DNA of 64,000 bases from positions 496,001-560,000 of the forward strand of contig JAWKUN010000003.1 of assembly GCA_041398565.1 (NCBI GenBank), written 5' to 3'. A program made the translations under genes and the position numbers. This DNA comes from DATGPD01 sp041398565. GTDB taxonomy: Bacteria > Planctomycetota > UBA1135 > UBA2386. Shown in pieces: positions 8,198-17,341 of the stretch. A model generated the notes under the pieces. That model was given only the letters and a program-made list of their open reading frames with translations, searched no databases and was not told the origin of the DNA. Each line of letters begins with the position of its first letter. The stretch's first letter is position 1.

Positions 8198-9229
8198 ATG
8201 ACTCCGATTCCCATCCGTGTGGCCTCCTACGTGCGCAGCCAGGACAACCCGTATCTCATCGAACTGGACGAGGGCGAGTCCGCGCCGGCGCTGGAGCGGA
8301 GTCGGCTGCGCGCTGCCATGGCCGACGCGATCGGACCGGTTGCGCTCATGACCTTCCGCTGGCAGCAGAACGAATTGATCCACGACGAGATCGTGCGGGC
8401 CTGGGCAGCGGTCGGGGGTGGCGCGGGGCTCGCGGTCGCCCATCCCGACCGCCGCGAGCCGTCGCGGTGGGATCCGGAGCTGAAGATCTGGGAGCCGCTC
8501 GGGGTCGGCGTGGCCTGTGTGGTGACCGACAGCGGATCGCCCGACCCGCAGTTGGCCAACGCGTACCTGGGGTTCGAGCTGGGCGATCGCCGCGTGCGCG
8601 AGGTCGGGTTCTTGTCGGCGTTCGTCGACGGCGACGGCGTGCGCGACTTGTCGGTGTCGCCCACGTCGCACTCTCGCTTCTGGCAGAAACTCGACGAGAT
8701 GGGGACGGACGGCGGGTTGCGCCCGTACCTGGCCCTGTTCGACTCGATCGTGCACGTATGGTTCCACGACCAAGACACGCTGGAGGTCTGGCGGGGCGCG
8801 ACACGAGACCAGCGGGTGCAAGCCAGCGTCGCAGTGGTGGCGTCGGCGATCGCCGAAGCGATGCGCAAGGAGTACGGGGCGAGGCCGGACGTCGACGCGT
8901 TCCTGGCCGGGTGCGAGGCCATGGGGCGCGAACTCCTGCGCGATGCGCACGGGCAGCCGCGTCGCATGGACGACTACCGGCAGTGGTTCGCGATGTGTGC
9001 GTTCGCCGACGCGTGGCGCGAATGTCGCCACGAGTCGGACTTTGCGGCGCTGTTCCATCGCGGCGCCCTGAGCGGACTCCTCAATGGTGCCCTGCACGAG
9101 TGCCGCTTCAAGCTGGGGACCTGGGTGCAGGTGCGGCAGCCCGACCAGATCGGCAGATACGCGAAGTTCGTGCCCGCAGAGGCCCTGGCTCGCGAGACGA
9201 AGGCCATCACCGACGCCAGCCGGCCGTAG
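8198..9229 (+). CDS. Unknown protein, third gene of sigma-kinase operon
   Basis: A 343-residue soluble protein with no signal peptide or membrane helix. I recognise no family. It has a mixed alpha/beta composition; notable stretches are ELIHDEIVRAWAAVGG, VACVVTDSGSPDPQLANAY, LFDSIVHVWFHDQDTLEVW and WFAMCAFADAWRECRH. It starts 2 bases after the kinase stop, so it is co-expressed and a plausible cytoplasmic effector or substrate of that kinase; this is inference from position only. A possible enzymatic role cannot be judged. Confidence 0.75.
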   Translation: MTPIPIRVASYVRSQDNPYLIELDEGESAPALERSRLRAAMADAIGPVALMTFRWQQNELIHDEIVRAWAAVGGGAGLAVAHPDRREPSRWDPELKIWEPLGVGVACVVTDSGSPDPQLANAYLGFELGDRRVREVGFLSAFVDGDGVRDLSVSPTSHSRFWQKLDEMGTDGGLRPYLALFDSIVHVWFHDQDTLEVWRGATRDQRVQASVAVVASAIAEAMRKEYGARPDVDAFLAGCEAMGRELLRDAHGQPRRMDDYRQWFAMCAFADAWRECRHESDFAALFHRGALSGLLNGALHECRFKLGTWVQVRQPDQIGRYAKFVPAEALARETKAITDASRP

Positions 9230-9319
9230 ACCGCCGCCACGCCGGCTGCCGGCCGATTCTCGCCTGGCCCCTCCGTGCAGCCGGCGTAACCTGTCGGCTC
9301 GCACGGACACGGCGTTCTC

Positions 9320-11566
9320 GTGAGCCTCTTCGAACCGACCCCGGCGCCGCGTGTGGCCGGCAGCCACGTGCGCGTGGCGCTCAACCTGCCCCTCGACACG
9401 GAGTTCACCTACGCCGTCCCCCCGGGGATGCAGCTGCGGGTGGGCAACCGCGTGCTGGTGCCGTTCCGCAACCGCGTGCTGCCGGGGGTGGTGGTCGCCG
9501 CCGACGTCGAGCCCGGCGACGTGCCCGTGTCGCGCATCCGGGCCGTGCACGAGGTGCTCGACGCCGACCTCCTGCTGCCCGAGGGGGTCTTGGCCCTGGC
9601 GCGGCGTATCGCGCAAGAGTACGGCAGCTCCGTGGGCGAGGCGCTCGACGCCGCGCTGCCGGCGGCGGTCAAGCGGCGGGGAGCGCGCACGGTACCGCAC
9701 CTCGAACTCGCCATTCCTGCGGCGGATGCCCTGGAGTTGACGCGCGAACTCGAGGAGAAGCAGGGGGCTCGGTCGCGAGTGCTGCGGACCGTGCTGGAGT
9801 TCGGTGCGCCGATGCAGACCCTCGATGTCCAGCGTCGCACCAAGACCTCGCCGAGCCCCTGGCAAACGCTGGTGCGGCAGAAGGTGCTGCGGCGGGTATG
9901 GCTCGAGGAAGACGCCGAGCCCTTCGTGCCGAGCCAGTTCAAGGCCGAGCGGCACGACCTCAATGCCCGTCAGCAGGAAGCGGTCGACGCCGCGGCCGCC
10001 TGTGCCCGTGTCGGTGAACACGCCGTCTTCCTCCTGCACGGCGTGACGGGGAGCGGCAAGACGGAGGTCTACTTGCGCATCCTGGAGGTGGTGCGATCGC
10101 TGAACAAGAGCGCCATCGTGCTGGTGCCGGAGATCTCGCTGACGCCGCAGACCGTCGGCCGCTTCGCCTCGCGCTTTCCCGACGTCGCGGTCTTGCACTC
10201 CGGCCTGACGGCGGCCGAGCGCGGCGATCACTGGCGGCGGCTGATGGGCGGCACCGCCAGCATCGCCATCGGCGCGCGCTCGGCGCTGTTCGCGCCGGTG
10301 CGCCAGCTCGGACTCATCGTCGTCGACGAGGAACACGAGAGCTCGTTCAAGCAGGAGAACACGCCGCGCTACCACGCTCGCGAGATGGCCGTGGCGCGCG
10401 GCGAGATCGAGGGGGCGGTGGTGGTGCTCGGGTCGGCGACGCCCAGCCTGGAGAGCTACGGCCGAGCCCGCCGTGGTGTGTACCGCCTGCTGGAGCTGCC
10501 CGAGCGCGCGGGCGCCGGCAAGTTGCCGCGCATCCTGGTGGAGGACCTGCGCAAGGAGGCCAAGTCCTCCTACGTCGGCGGCGTGATGATCTCGCGCACG
10601 CTGCGCGTGCTGATGAAGGAGCGGCTCGACGTGAAGGACCAGGTGATCCTGTTCCTCAACCGTCGCGGCTACTCGCCGGTGCTGATCTGCGGCAAGTGCG
10701 GCGAGGCGATGCGCTGCCAGCACTGCGACATCAGCATGACGCTGCACCGGCGGGTGGGCCGGCTGGTGTGCCACTACTGCAACCACGAGCAGCGCGTTCC
10801 GCCACGTTGCCCGGTGTGCGACAACGGACCCATGCACGATCTCGGCGCGGGCACCGAGCGTGTCGAAGAGGCGGTGAAGACGCTGTTCCCGAACGCCATC
10901 GTGCAACGCATGGACGCCGACACGATGAGCAAGCGCGGAGCACACGAGCGCGTGCTCGAGGCGTTCCGCAAGCGGCAGATCGACGTGCTGATCGGCACGC
11001 AGATGATCGCCAAGGGGCTCGACTTTCCCGACGTCACCCTGGTGGGGGTGGTGTCGGCGGACACCGGGCTCCTGCATCCGGACTTCCGCGCCGCCGAGCG
11101 CACGTTCCACCTGCTGTACCAGGTTGCCGGGCGGGCCGGCCGCGCCGAGAAGGCGGGGACCGTCGTCTTCCAGACGCTCTGCCCCGAGAACTACGCCGTG
11201 CGCGCCGCGGCCAAGCTCGACTTCGAGGCCTTCGTGCAGCAGGAGCTGGCCTACCGCAAGGAGGCGGGCTACCCGCCGTTCTCGCGGCTCTTGCGCGTCT
11301 TGCTCGAGGGTCGCAAGCCCGACGTGGTCCGTCAGATCGCCGCCGAGCTGCGCGCGCGCCTACCCGCCGATCCCGACCTGTCGGTCCTGGGGCCGGCGCC
11401 GGCACCGATCGAGCGCATCAAGGACCGCCTGCGCGTGCACTTCTTGGTGAAGGCACGCACCCGCGAGGCCTTCGCCCGCGCGATGGCCCCGCTCCGGGAC
11501 GCCGAGTCACTCGGCACCGCGACGCTTCGCGTCACCCTCGACGTCGACCCCTCCGCCATGACCTGA
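9320..11566 (+). CDS. priA: Primosomal helicase PriA
   Basis: A 748-residue replication-restart helicase, normal length, starting at GTG. The N-terminal DNA-binding domain (VRVALNLPLDTEFTYAVP; GNRVLVPFRNR) is typical. Walker A GVTGSGKTEVYL starts near residue 241 and the DEEH box is near 336. The zinc-binding insert has paired cysteines (CGKCG, CQHC, CHYC, CPVC). Later helicase motifs include MIAKGLDFPDVTLVGVV and QVAGRAGRAEK. The gene stands alone and ends exactly where an intrinsic terminator begins. Confidence 0.97.
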   Translation: MSLFEPTPAPRVAGSHVRVALNLPLDTEFTYAVPPGMQLRVGNRVLVPFRNRVLPGVVVAADVEPGDVPVSRIRAVHEVLDADLLLPEGVLALARRIAQEYGSSVGEALDAALPAAVKRRGARTVPHLELAIPAADALELTRELEEKQGARSRVLRTVLEFGAPMQTLDVQRRTKTSPSPWQTLVRQKVLRRVWLEEDAEPFVPSQFKAERHDLNARQQEAVDAAAACARVGEHAVFLLHGVTGSGKTEVYLRILEVVRSLNKSAIVLVPEISLTPQTVGRFASRFPDVAVLHSGLTAAERGDHWRRLMGGTASIAIGARSALFAPVRQLGLIVVDEEHESSFKQENTPRYHAREMAVARGEIEGAVVVLGSATPSLESYGRARRGVYRLLELPERAGAGKLPRILVEDLRKEAKSSYVGGVMISRTLRVLMKERLDVKDQVILFLNRRGYSPVLICGKCGEAMRCQHCDISMTLHRRVGRLVCHYCNHEQRVPPRCPVCDNGPMHDLGAGTERVEEAVKTLFPNAIVQRMDADTMSKRGAHERVLEAFRKRQIDVLIGTQMIAKGLDFPDVTLVGVVSADTGLLHPDFRAAERTFHLLYQVAGRAGRAEKAGTVVFQTLCPENYAVRAAAKLDFEAFVQQELAYRKEAGYPPFSRLLRVLLEGRKPDVVRQIAAELRARLPADPDLSVLGPAPAPIERIKDRLRVHFLVKARTREAFARAMAPLRDAESLGTATLRVTLDVDPSAMT

Positions 11567-13123
11567 CAGAGTGGAGTCAGGCTCCACCCTGTTGTTTTGC
11601 TGAGGGTTTTCCCCATCCGCGGCCAGCTTGCCGAAGAACTCCGGCATCTGCACGCCGCCGACGTCGCGCATCATCTGCATCATCGGCGGCAGGGCGCCGG
11701 CGAGGCTGCGCACGAAGTTGGACGTGGCGCTGCCGTTCTGGCCGTCCCACACCACCACCTTGTCGAACTTGATGTTGCTGATCGCGGTGGCAGCGGTCGC
11801 CGCCAGTGTCTCCATCTTCTCGATCATGAGCAGCTGGAACGCCTCCTGCGCGCCGCCGCACCCCTGCACGATGCGCTGCAAGCCGTCGGCCTTCTTCGCC
11901 AGGATCTCGAACTCGCCGCGCGCCTGCGCCGCCAGCTTGGCGTAGATCGCGTCCGCTTCGGCGTTGGCGTGGATGCGGCGCTGGTCGGCCTCGGCCTCCG
12001 CATCGACCACCATCTTGGCCTTCGCGGCCTTGGCAGTGGCCTCCAGCTCGGCGCGCTTCTCCAGCTCGACCTTGCGCGCCAACGCTTCCGCCGCGTGTGC
12101 CTGCGCCTCGTACTGCGCCTGCAGCACCGCGGCCTCCGCTTCGCGCTGCCGGGTCTCGGCCGCCTGATAGGCTTCCGCCTGCCGGATACGCAGGGTCGCC
12201 TCGGCTTCGGCCACGGCTGCCTTCGCCTTGTTCTCGCCAGCCACTGCCGTGGCGTTGGCCTCGGCCACTGCCACACGCATCTTGCGTTCCTCGTCGCGCA
12301 CGCGTGACTCCTGGGCGAACGCTGCCGCTTGCTGTCCGATCGAGGTCTCCTTGTCGAGCTCGGCCAAGCTCACCAGCTTGTCGCGCTCGGCCTCCTTGAT
12401 GCCGATCTCGCGCAGCTTGGTCGCCTGCGCCACCTGCACCTCCTTCTCGCGGTCGGCCTCGGCCACGCCGATGGCGCCCTTCTTGGTCTGCTCGGCGACG
12501 TCGATCTCCGCCTGCTGTACCGCCTGCGACGCTGCCTTGCGCCCGATCGCGCCGATGTAGCCCGACTCGTCGGTGATGTCGGTGATGTTGACGTTGATGA
12601 GAACGAGGCCGATCTTCTCGAGCTCCGGCTCGAGCGAGCGCTGGATGTTCTCGAGGAACTTGTCGCGGTCGCGGTTGATGTCCTGGATCGCCATCGACGC
12701 GATCACCTGTCGCAGCTGGCCGAAGATGATGTCCTCGGCCTGCTTCATGATCGCTTTGGTGTCCAGGCCCAGCAGGCGGATGGCCGCGTTCTGCATCTGG
12801 TGAGGCTGCGTGCCGATCGCCACCGTGAACACGCTCGGCACGTTGACACGGATGTTCTCCATCGACAGGGCGCCACGCAAAGGCACCTCGATCTGGATCG
12901 GGTCGAGGTGCAGGTAGCCGTAGTCCTGGATGAGCGGCCACACGAAGGCACCGCCGCCGTGTAGACAACGCGAGGACTGGCCTTGGCTCACGCGACCGTA
13001 GATCACCAGGATCTTGTTGCTCGGGCACCGCTTGTAGCGCTTGATCACCATCAGCACGAAGCTGAAGAGAACGAGCACTCCAGCGGCGACGGTCAGCACC
13101 AGGTAGGGATTGTCGATGGGCAT
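11507..13123 (-). CDS. Flotillin-like SPFH/PHB membrane scaffold protein
   Basis: A 538-residue protein. A single N-terminal membrane helix (residues 6-26) is followed by an SPFH/PHB domain (about 30-220: KILVIYGRV, VPSVFTVAIG, VINVNITDITDESGYIGAIG). A long Ala/Glu-rich coiled coil of EA repeats follows (about 220-430), then a C-terminal domain with GGAQEAFQLLMIEKM and DKVVVWDGQNG. Flotillins organise membrane microdomains. A GGAGAAG ribosome site precedes the ATG. The gene is 27 bases downstream of an NfeD-like gene, the standard bacterial partnership. Oddly, the last 20 residues read antisense through priA's terminator and 3' end. Confidence 0.93.
   Translation of the reverse strand: MPIDNPYLVLTVAAGVLVLFSFVLMVIKRYKRCPSNKILVIYGRVSQGQSSRCLHGGGAFVWPLIQDYGYLHLDPIQIEVPLRGALSMENIRVNVPSVFTVAIGTQPHQMQNAAIRLLGLDTKAIMKQAEDIIFGQLRQVIASMAIQDINRDRDKFLENIQRSLEPELEKIGLVLINVNITDITDESGYIGAIGRKAASQAVQQAEIDVAEQTKKGAIGVAEADREKEVQVAQATKLREIGIKEAERDKLVSLAELDKETSIGQQAAAFAQESRVRDEERKMRVAVAEANATAVAGENKAKAAVAEAEATLRIRQAEAYQAAETRQREAEAAVLQAQYEAQAHAAEALARKVELEKRAELEATAKAAKAKMVVDAEAEADQRRIHANAEADAIYAKLAAQARGEFEILAKKADGLQRIVQGCGGAQEAFQLLMIEKMETLAATAATAISNIKFDKVVVWDGQNGSATSNFVRSLAGALPPMMQMMRDVGGVQMPEFFGKLAADGENPQQNNRVEPDSTLSGHGGGVDVEGDAKRRGAE
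11567..11598 (+). terminator. Intrinsic terminator of priA on a TGGAG/CTCCA hairpin
   Basis: CAG-A-GTGGAG (11567-11576) pairs with CTCCAC-C-CTG (11582-11591) around a five-base loop, with one A/C mismatch. The run TTGTTTT follows. It starts at the first base after the priA stop. Its core is the same TGGAG/CTCCA palindrome found at 3891, 40139 and 49516. It lies inside the 3' end of the flotillin frame on the other strand. Confidence 0.7.
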
Positions 13124-13150
13124 TTGCTTCTCCGAGTTGGATTCGGTTCG

Positions 13151-13693
13151 TCAGGCACGGGTGACGTCCAGCACGTCGCCGTGGACGGCGTTGACCACCG
13201 CCACGGCACCGGTCTCCAGAGTGGGGCCGTCGGTGCGGGCACGGGCTTCGACCGTGCGGCCTTGCACGGTCACCAGCACCTTGCCGTGGCCTCGCTGGCC
13301 GGCGGGAATCGGCAGGTAGACCTTCGCTTCCTGCCCGACGGCGTTGTGCAGATCGACGTTGCCGCGCGACTGCAGGTGCGACAGCGCCGACATCAGCCAG
13401 GCGACCAGCCACAGTGCGAGCAATCCGGCCGCCGCCGCGAGTGCCAGCGTCCACCAGTCGCTCCAGCCAGCGTGACGCCCGGCCAAGCCGGTGAGACCGA
13501 AGAAGGTGAGGAAAGCGACGATCGCCTTGAGCGAGAGGAGCTTGAGGTACGAGTCGTGCGCATCGGCGATGCTGTCGACGTCGTCGTGCAGGTCGACATC
13601 GCCATGCGCGTGTCCGCCGAGCGCTGCCAACAAGGTCTGTAGCAGCAAGAAGACGCCGCCGGCGACGGCACAGATCAGGTAGGTCGTTTCCAC
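13151..13693 (-). CDS. NfeD-like membrane protein, flotillin partner
   Basis: A 180-residue protein starting at GTG. It has three hydrophobic helices (about 5-25, 50-68, 80-102) and a C-terminal beta-rich segment (about 118-180: VGQEAKVYLPIPAGQRGHGKV, then TGAVAVVNAVHGDVLDV) that fits the OB fold of NfeD/YuaF proteins. Such proteins are encoded next to flotillins and stabilise them or anchor them in the membrane. A short acidic, His-rich loop (GGHAHGDVDLHDDVDS) between the first helices could bind a metal. Confidence 0.8.
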   Translation of the reverse strand: METTYLICAVAGGVFLLLQTLLAALGGHAHGDVDLHDDVDSIADAHDSYLKLLSLKAIVAFLTFFGLTGLAGRHAGWSDWWTLALAAAAGLLALWLVAWLMSALSHLQSRGNVDLHNAVGQEAKVYLPIPAGQRGHGKVLVTVQGRTVEARARTDGPTLETGAVAVVNAVHGDVLDVTRA

Positions 13694-13741
13694 GCGTCGA
13701 GCCCGGCCGCCCTACCGGGGCACGGCAGGCGCATTCACGGG

Positions 13742-14218
13742 CTACTTGTGGTAGGGCTCGCCCCTGAGGATGGTGTGGGCGCGGTAGAGCTGTTCGGCGA
13801 CCACCAGCAGGGCCAATTCGTGCGGCAGCGTGAGCCGTGACAGGCTCAGGCGCAGCCGTGCGCGCTCCAGGACCCGGCCGTGCAGCCCGAAGGCGCTGCC
13901 GACCACCAGGGCGACGTGCCGCTCGTGCTGCTGCCACTCGCCCAATGCCTTGGCCAGTTCGAGCGACGTCCACGCCTGGCCCTGACGGTCGAGCGTCACG
14001 ACCAACGCCGGCGCCGGCAGCTTCGCCAGGATGCGCCCGGCCTCCTTGCCGAGGGCCACCTCCACGTCTGCGGCGCTGGCACGCGGCGCGACGTCCTCGC
14101 TGGCGACCGTCGTCCAATCCAGTGCGCCGTAGCGCTGGGCGCGCGTGATGTAGTCGCGGGTGGCCGTGGCCAGGGCGGTGGCTCTGGGCTTGCCGACGGA
14201 GAGAAGCTGCAGGCGCAC
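13742..14218 (-). CDS. rlmH: 23S rRNA pseudouridine-1915 N3-methyltransferase RlmH
   Basis: SPOUT methyltransferase modifying helix 69 of 23S rRNA. At 158 residues it has family length. The C-terminal signature is intact: SLSRLTLPHELALLVVAEQLYRAHTILRGEPYHK read in two halves, including the terminal PYHK. The SAM-binding knot loop reads VVGSAFGLHG where most members have IGGADG, a mild variation. The start is GTG. Confidence 0.93.
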   Translation of the reverse strand: MRLQLLSVGKPRATALATATRDYITRAQRYGALDWTTVASEDVAPRASAADVEVALGKEAGRILAKLPAPALVVTLDRQGQAWTSLELAKALGEWQQHERHVALVVGSAFGLHGRVLERARLRLSLSRLTLPHELALLVVAEQLYRAHTILRGEPYHK

Positions 14219-14250
14219 GCCGGAAGGCTACGGCGCCGGCGTCCCCCCTG

Positions 14251-15528
14251 TCAGCCCGGAAGCCCGTGCTTGGCGACCTGTTCGATCGCGGAGCAGAAGC
14301 GGTCGAGGTCGTCGAGGCTGGTGTAGACGTGCGCTGACACCCGGATTCCCTGGACCTCGGGGTGACCGATCGGGGCGACCAGGATCTTGAGCTTGGTCCA
14401 CAGGTGTTCGGCCAGTGCTTTGGCCTCGATGCCGTCCACGGCCATGGTGGCCAGGCCGACCGACTGATCAGGCAGCAGGCTGGTGCGCAGGGTGACACGG
14501 CCCGTCGCCAGAACGCGCTTGGCCCAGGTGTCGCGCAGGAAGCGCAGGCGGGCGACCTTGCGCCCGATACCGATGGCTTCGTGCAGGGCTGCTGCTTCGG
14601 CGATGGCCAGGAAGGTGGCGATCGGATGGGTGCCGAGCTGCTCGAACTTGCGGATGTCGCTGTCGATCGCGGCGTCACTCGGGTGCAGCGGCCACAGCTT
14701 CTCGATCCGCTCGCGCTTCACGAACAGCATGCCGCTGCCCACCGGAGCCGACAGCCACTTGTGCAGGCTGGTGGCGTAGTAGTCGCAGTCGAGGTGCGGT
14801 AGCGCGAAGTCGAGGTTGGCGAAGGAGTGGGCGCCATCGACGATCACCGGGATGCCGCGCTCGCGCGCCATCGCCACGACTCTCTGCACGGGCAGGATCT
14901 GGCCGGTGAGGTTGATGACGTGGCACATGAGGATCAGCTTGGTCTTCCCCGTGATCGCCGCCGCGTAGCGGCGCACGATCTCTTCGTCGTCCTCGCTGGG
15001 CACCGGTAGCGCGATCTCGCGCACGACGATGCCTTCTCGCCGTTCACGCTGGCGGAACGCCCAGCGCATGCGCGGGTAGTCCTGGCTCGAGATCACGACC
15101 TCGTCGCCGCGCGCCAGATCGAAACCGCACTCGCAGACGTGCAGGCCCTCGGTCGTGTTGCGCACGATGGCGATCGACTCGGGGTCGGCGCCGGCGATGC
15201 GCGCGAGCTGCTGCCGCACCAGCTCCTTGTGGGGCTCCAGCTCCTTCCACATGGCGTAGGGCGGCGCCTTGTTGGAGAAGTCGAGGTGGCGCTTCAGCGC
15301 GGCGAGGGCTGCCGTCGGCGTCGGGCTGCAGCCGCCGTTGTTGAGGTTCAGCAAGCTGCGGTCGGGCGCGTAGGCCTGGGCCACGGTCAGCCACAGCGAT
15401 TCGTCGCGCGCATCGTCTTCGGGAGCGAGCCCGCGCCGGTCGGCGGCGTCGAGCGCGTCGGTCGCCGCCAATGCCGTCTCGAGCACCGGGGCGACGCCGA
15501 GCCCGGCGAGGAACTGCCTGCGATCCAT
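14251..15528 (-). CDS. PLP-dependent class V aminotransferase-fold protein, Tat-exported
   Basis: A 425-residue protein of the isopenicillin-N-epimerase-like branch of class V aminotransferases. The N-terminus MDRRQFLAGLG is a twin-arginine signal followed by a short hydrophobic stretch, so export in folded, cofactor-loaded form is predicted. Family features are LNNGG at about residue 62, RNTTEGL, VDGAHSFA with the PLP-contacting Asp, and the Schiff-base Lys in ATSLHKWLSAPVGSGM. The substrate is not readable from sequence; lyase, epimerase or desulfurase activity are all known in the fold. It lies between rlmH and a surface-sugar oxidoreductase. Confidence 0.85.
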   Translation of the reverse strand: MDRRQFLAGLGVAPVLETALAATDALDAADRRGLAPEDDARDESLWLTVAQAYAPDRSLLNLNNGGCSPTPTAALAALKRHLDFSNKAPPYAMWKELEPHKELVRQQLARIAGADPESIAIVRNTTEGLHVCECGFDLARGDEVVISSQDYPRMRWAFRQRERREGIVVREIALPVPSEDDEEIVRRYAAAITGKTKLILMCHVINLTGQILPVQRVVAMARERGIPVIVDGAHSFANLDFALPHLDCDYYATSLHKWLSAPVGSGMLFVKRERIEKLWPLHPSDAAIDSDIRKFEQLGTHPIATFLAIAEAAALHEAIGIGRKVARLRFLRDTWAKRVLATGRVTLRTSLLPDQSVGLATMAVDGIEAKALAEHLWTKLKILVAPIGHPEVQGIRVSAHVYTSLDDLDRFCSAIEQVAKHGLPG

Positions 15529-15600
15529 GCGCGCAGTCTAGCGGCGTGGGCGACGGTCGGCCGCCGCGGATCCGAAGCCGTCGCGGCACCGGTGTGTGGC

Positions 15601-17040
15601 TCAGGCGCGGCTGGTCTGGTAGCGATCCGTCACCCCGACCCCGAGCCAGGATCCTTCCGTGGTGTAGCGGATGCAGCGCTCACCGGCAGCGATACGCGGA
15701 ACCACGTCGAGCGCCATCTCGACGCACTCGTTCTGGTTGCAGTAGCGGAACAGCCCCTGCCGTCCGACCGACACCAGGTTGGGAGCTTCTGCCAGCGCTT
15801 CGAGCAGCGTCAGCGCGCGTTCCTTGTAGTGCTTGATCTGCACCGGGTAGGCGTAGCGGGTGCGGAGCACGTCGTAGCCCAGCACCTCGGCGCGGGTGAA
15901 CCAGCCGAGCTGCTCTGCCGCAGCGAGGCACATCTCGGCGATCTCGTCGTCGCTGCGCTGCCACTGCGGTTCGTCGGGGCTCATCGCGACTTCGAGCACG
16001 AGACCGGTCTTGCCGGGCGGCGCCATGTCGGCGCCGAAGAGGCCGAACTCGGTGCTGCGCTGGAACGGCACCCGCTCGTCGGGGAAGTAGATCCAGTGGT
16101 ACCCCGACGCTTGCGGCTTGGCGACGCGCACGAACACGAACGCCATGCCGCGGAACGGGAGGTGATTGGCGGCGAGCAGGGCGTCGGCCCGAGATCCGAG
16201 CACCAGCTTCGTCAGCGTCGGCAAGGCGATGGTGGAGACCACCGTGGTGAAGCCCGAGAAGCGCGAGCCGTCGGCGAAGTGCAGCTCGGTCACCTCGCCA
16301 TTGTCGTTGCGGGTCAGACCGGTGACGAGCTTGCCGAATTCGAGCACGCCGCCCATCGCCTCGATGTGGCGCCGCAGGTGGTGCTGCAGCGTGCCGGCGC
16401 CGCGGCGCGTGTAGTAGAAGTCCTTGCGGAACTCGCTGTGCGTCTTCTTGAAGTCGTCGGCGCCGAGCCAGCGGTGGCGGATCATCTTCTTGAAGAGGTC
16501 CCACACCGAGTCGACGGTGATGCGATCCGATGCAGTGCGCGGGTCGAGTTCGGTCGGCGGCACACCCCACACCTTCTGCGTGTAGGGGCCGAAGTAGATG
16601 TCGTAGAGCGTCTTGCCGAAGCGTGCCCGGGTCCACGCGGCGAAGCTGTCGTCTTTCGGCCTGCGCACGAGGTTGCAGACACGGTTCCAGGCGACGTCCA
16701 GCCCAGCGCGCAGGGTCACCAGGGGGCTGATGTTGCGAACGATGTCGACGATGCCGAACGGGTAGGGGATGAAGCGCCCGACGAAGTGCTGCGAGGTGCG
16801 CTTCACCACCGTCATCAAGTCGGCGCCGCAGACCTCCTGCAGCAAAGTCTGCAACTCGGGGTTGTCAGTGACGAACTCGTGCGGGCCGAAGTCGAACCAG
16901 AAGCCATCCGACTCGAAGCTCGCCGCCAGACCGCCCTCGGTGCTCGCGGCCTCGAAGATGCGCACCGGGATCCCGCGTTTGGCGAGGAGATAGCCGAAGG
17001 CAAGGCCGGTGATGCCGGCGCCCAGGATCGCCACGGTCAT
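15601..17040 (-). CDS. FAD/NAD-binding amine-oxidase-like protein, likely polysaccharide-related
   Basis: A 479-residue flavoprotein. The N-terminal dinucleotide motif is ILGAGITGLAFGYLLAKRG, followed by FEAASTEGGLAAS and the FDFGPHEF segment. The middle contains FGPYTQKVWGVPP and GAGTLQHHL. The C-terminal VSVGRQGLFRYCNQNECVEMAL is the closing FAD contact seen in protoporphyrinogen-oxidase and UDP-galactopyranose-mutase-like enzymes. Such genes are often near glycosyltransferases, as here. The ATG before TVAILGAG was chosen because the longer frame is Arg/Pro-rich and not family-like. Confidence 0.82.
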   Translation of the reverse strand: MTVAILGAGITGLAFGYLLAKRGIPVRIFEAASTEGGLAASFESDGFWFDFGPHEFVTDNPELQTLLQEVCGADLMTVVKRTSQHFVGRFIPYPFGIVDIVRNISPLVTLRAGLDVAWNRVCNLVRRPKDDSFAAWTRARFGKTLYDIYFGPYTQKVWGVPPTELDPRTASDRITVDSVWDLFKKMIRHRWLGADDFKKTHSEFRKDFYYTRRGAGTLQHHLRRHIEAMGGVLEFGKLVTGLTRNDNGEVTELHFADGSRFSGFTTVVSTIALPTLTKLVLGSRADALLAANHLPFRGMAFVFVRVAKPQASGYHWIYFPDERVPFQRSTEFGLFGADMAPPGKTGLVLEVAMSPDEPQWQRSDDEIAEMCLAAAEQLGWFTRAEVLGYDVLRTRYAYPVQIKHYKERALTLLEALAEAPNLVSVGRQGLFRYCNQNECVEMALDVVPRIAAGERCIRYTTEGSWLGVGVTDRYQTSRA

Positions 17041-17341
17041 CGTCTTGGCCCCGCCCCGTCTGCGACCCGGGGGCGCGGGCATCGGCCCGGTCCGCCGCCA
17101 GTCGCGGGCATCGGGACGTCGTGCCCGCTGTCCTGAGCGTGGGACGGGGCTGCATGCGCGGCGGCGCGGGACGCTGCAGTGGCGAGGTGCTGCACCACGA
17201 GGCGAGTCTAAGGCCGAGCTCTCGAGTTGCACGGCGCAATTCGGCGTGGCGGCGGCGGCGGATGTGGCCGCGACCGCTCCTCTTGCCAGTGGTGGCCGCG
17301 GCGGTGGCCGCGGTCCGCCGCGCGCCGCGGGGCGCCGCGGA
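17041..17341. other. GC-rich intergenic region
   Basis: About 300 bases between the glycosyltransferase and the flavoprotein on the same strand. No gene is supported. The part near 17290-17340 is low-complexity GC sequence rich in GGCCGCGG-type palindromes that could fold after the glycosyltransferase stop. Confidence 0.5.

Noticed and set aside
8186..11110. 974-residue minus-strand frame across priA
   Set aside because: His/Arg/Gln-rich antisense shadow of priA and its neighbour; such frames are expected at very high GC.
11577..14678. 1033-residue minus-strand frame
   Set aside because: Alternative frame of flotillin, NfeD and rlmH genes, with Arg/Ala-rich non-protein-like sequence.
17290..17341. 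Rho-independent terminator
   Set aside because: GC-rich palindromic sequence but no single clear stem and no T run.
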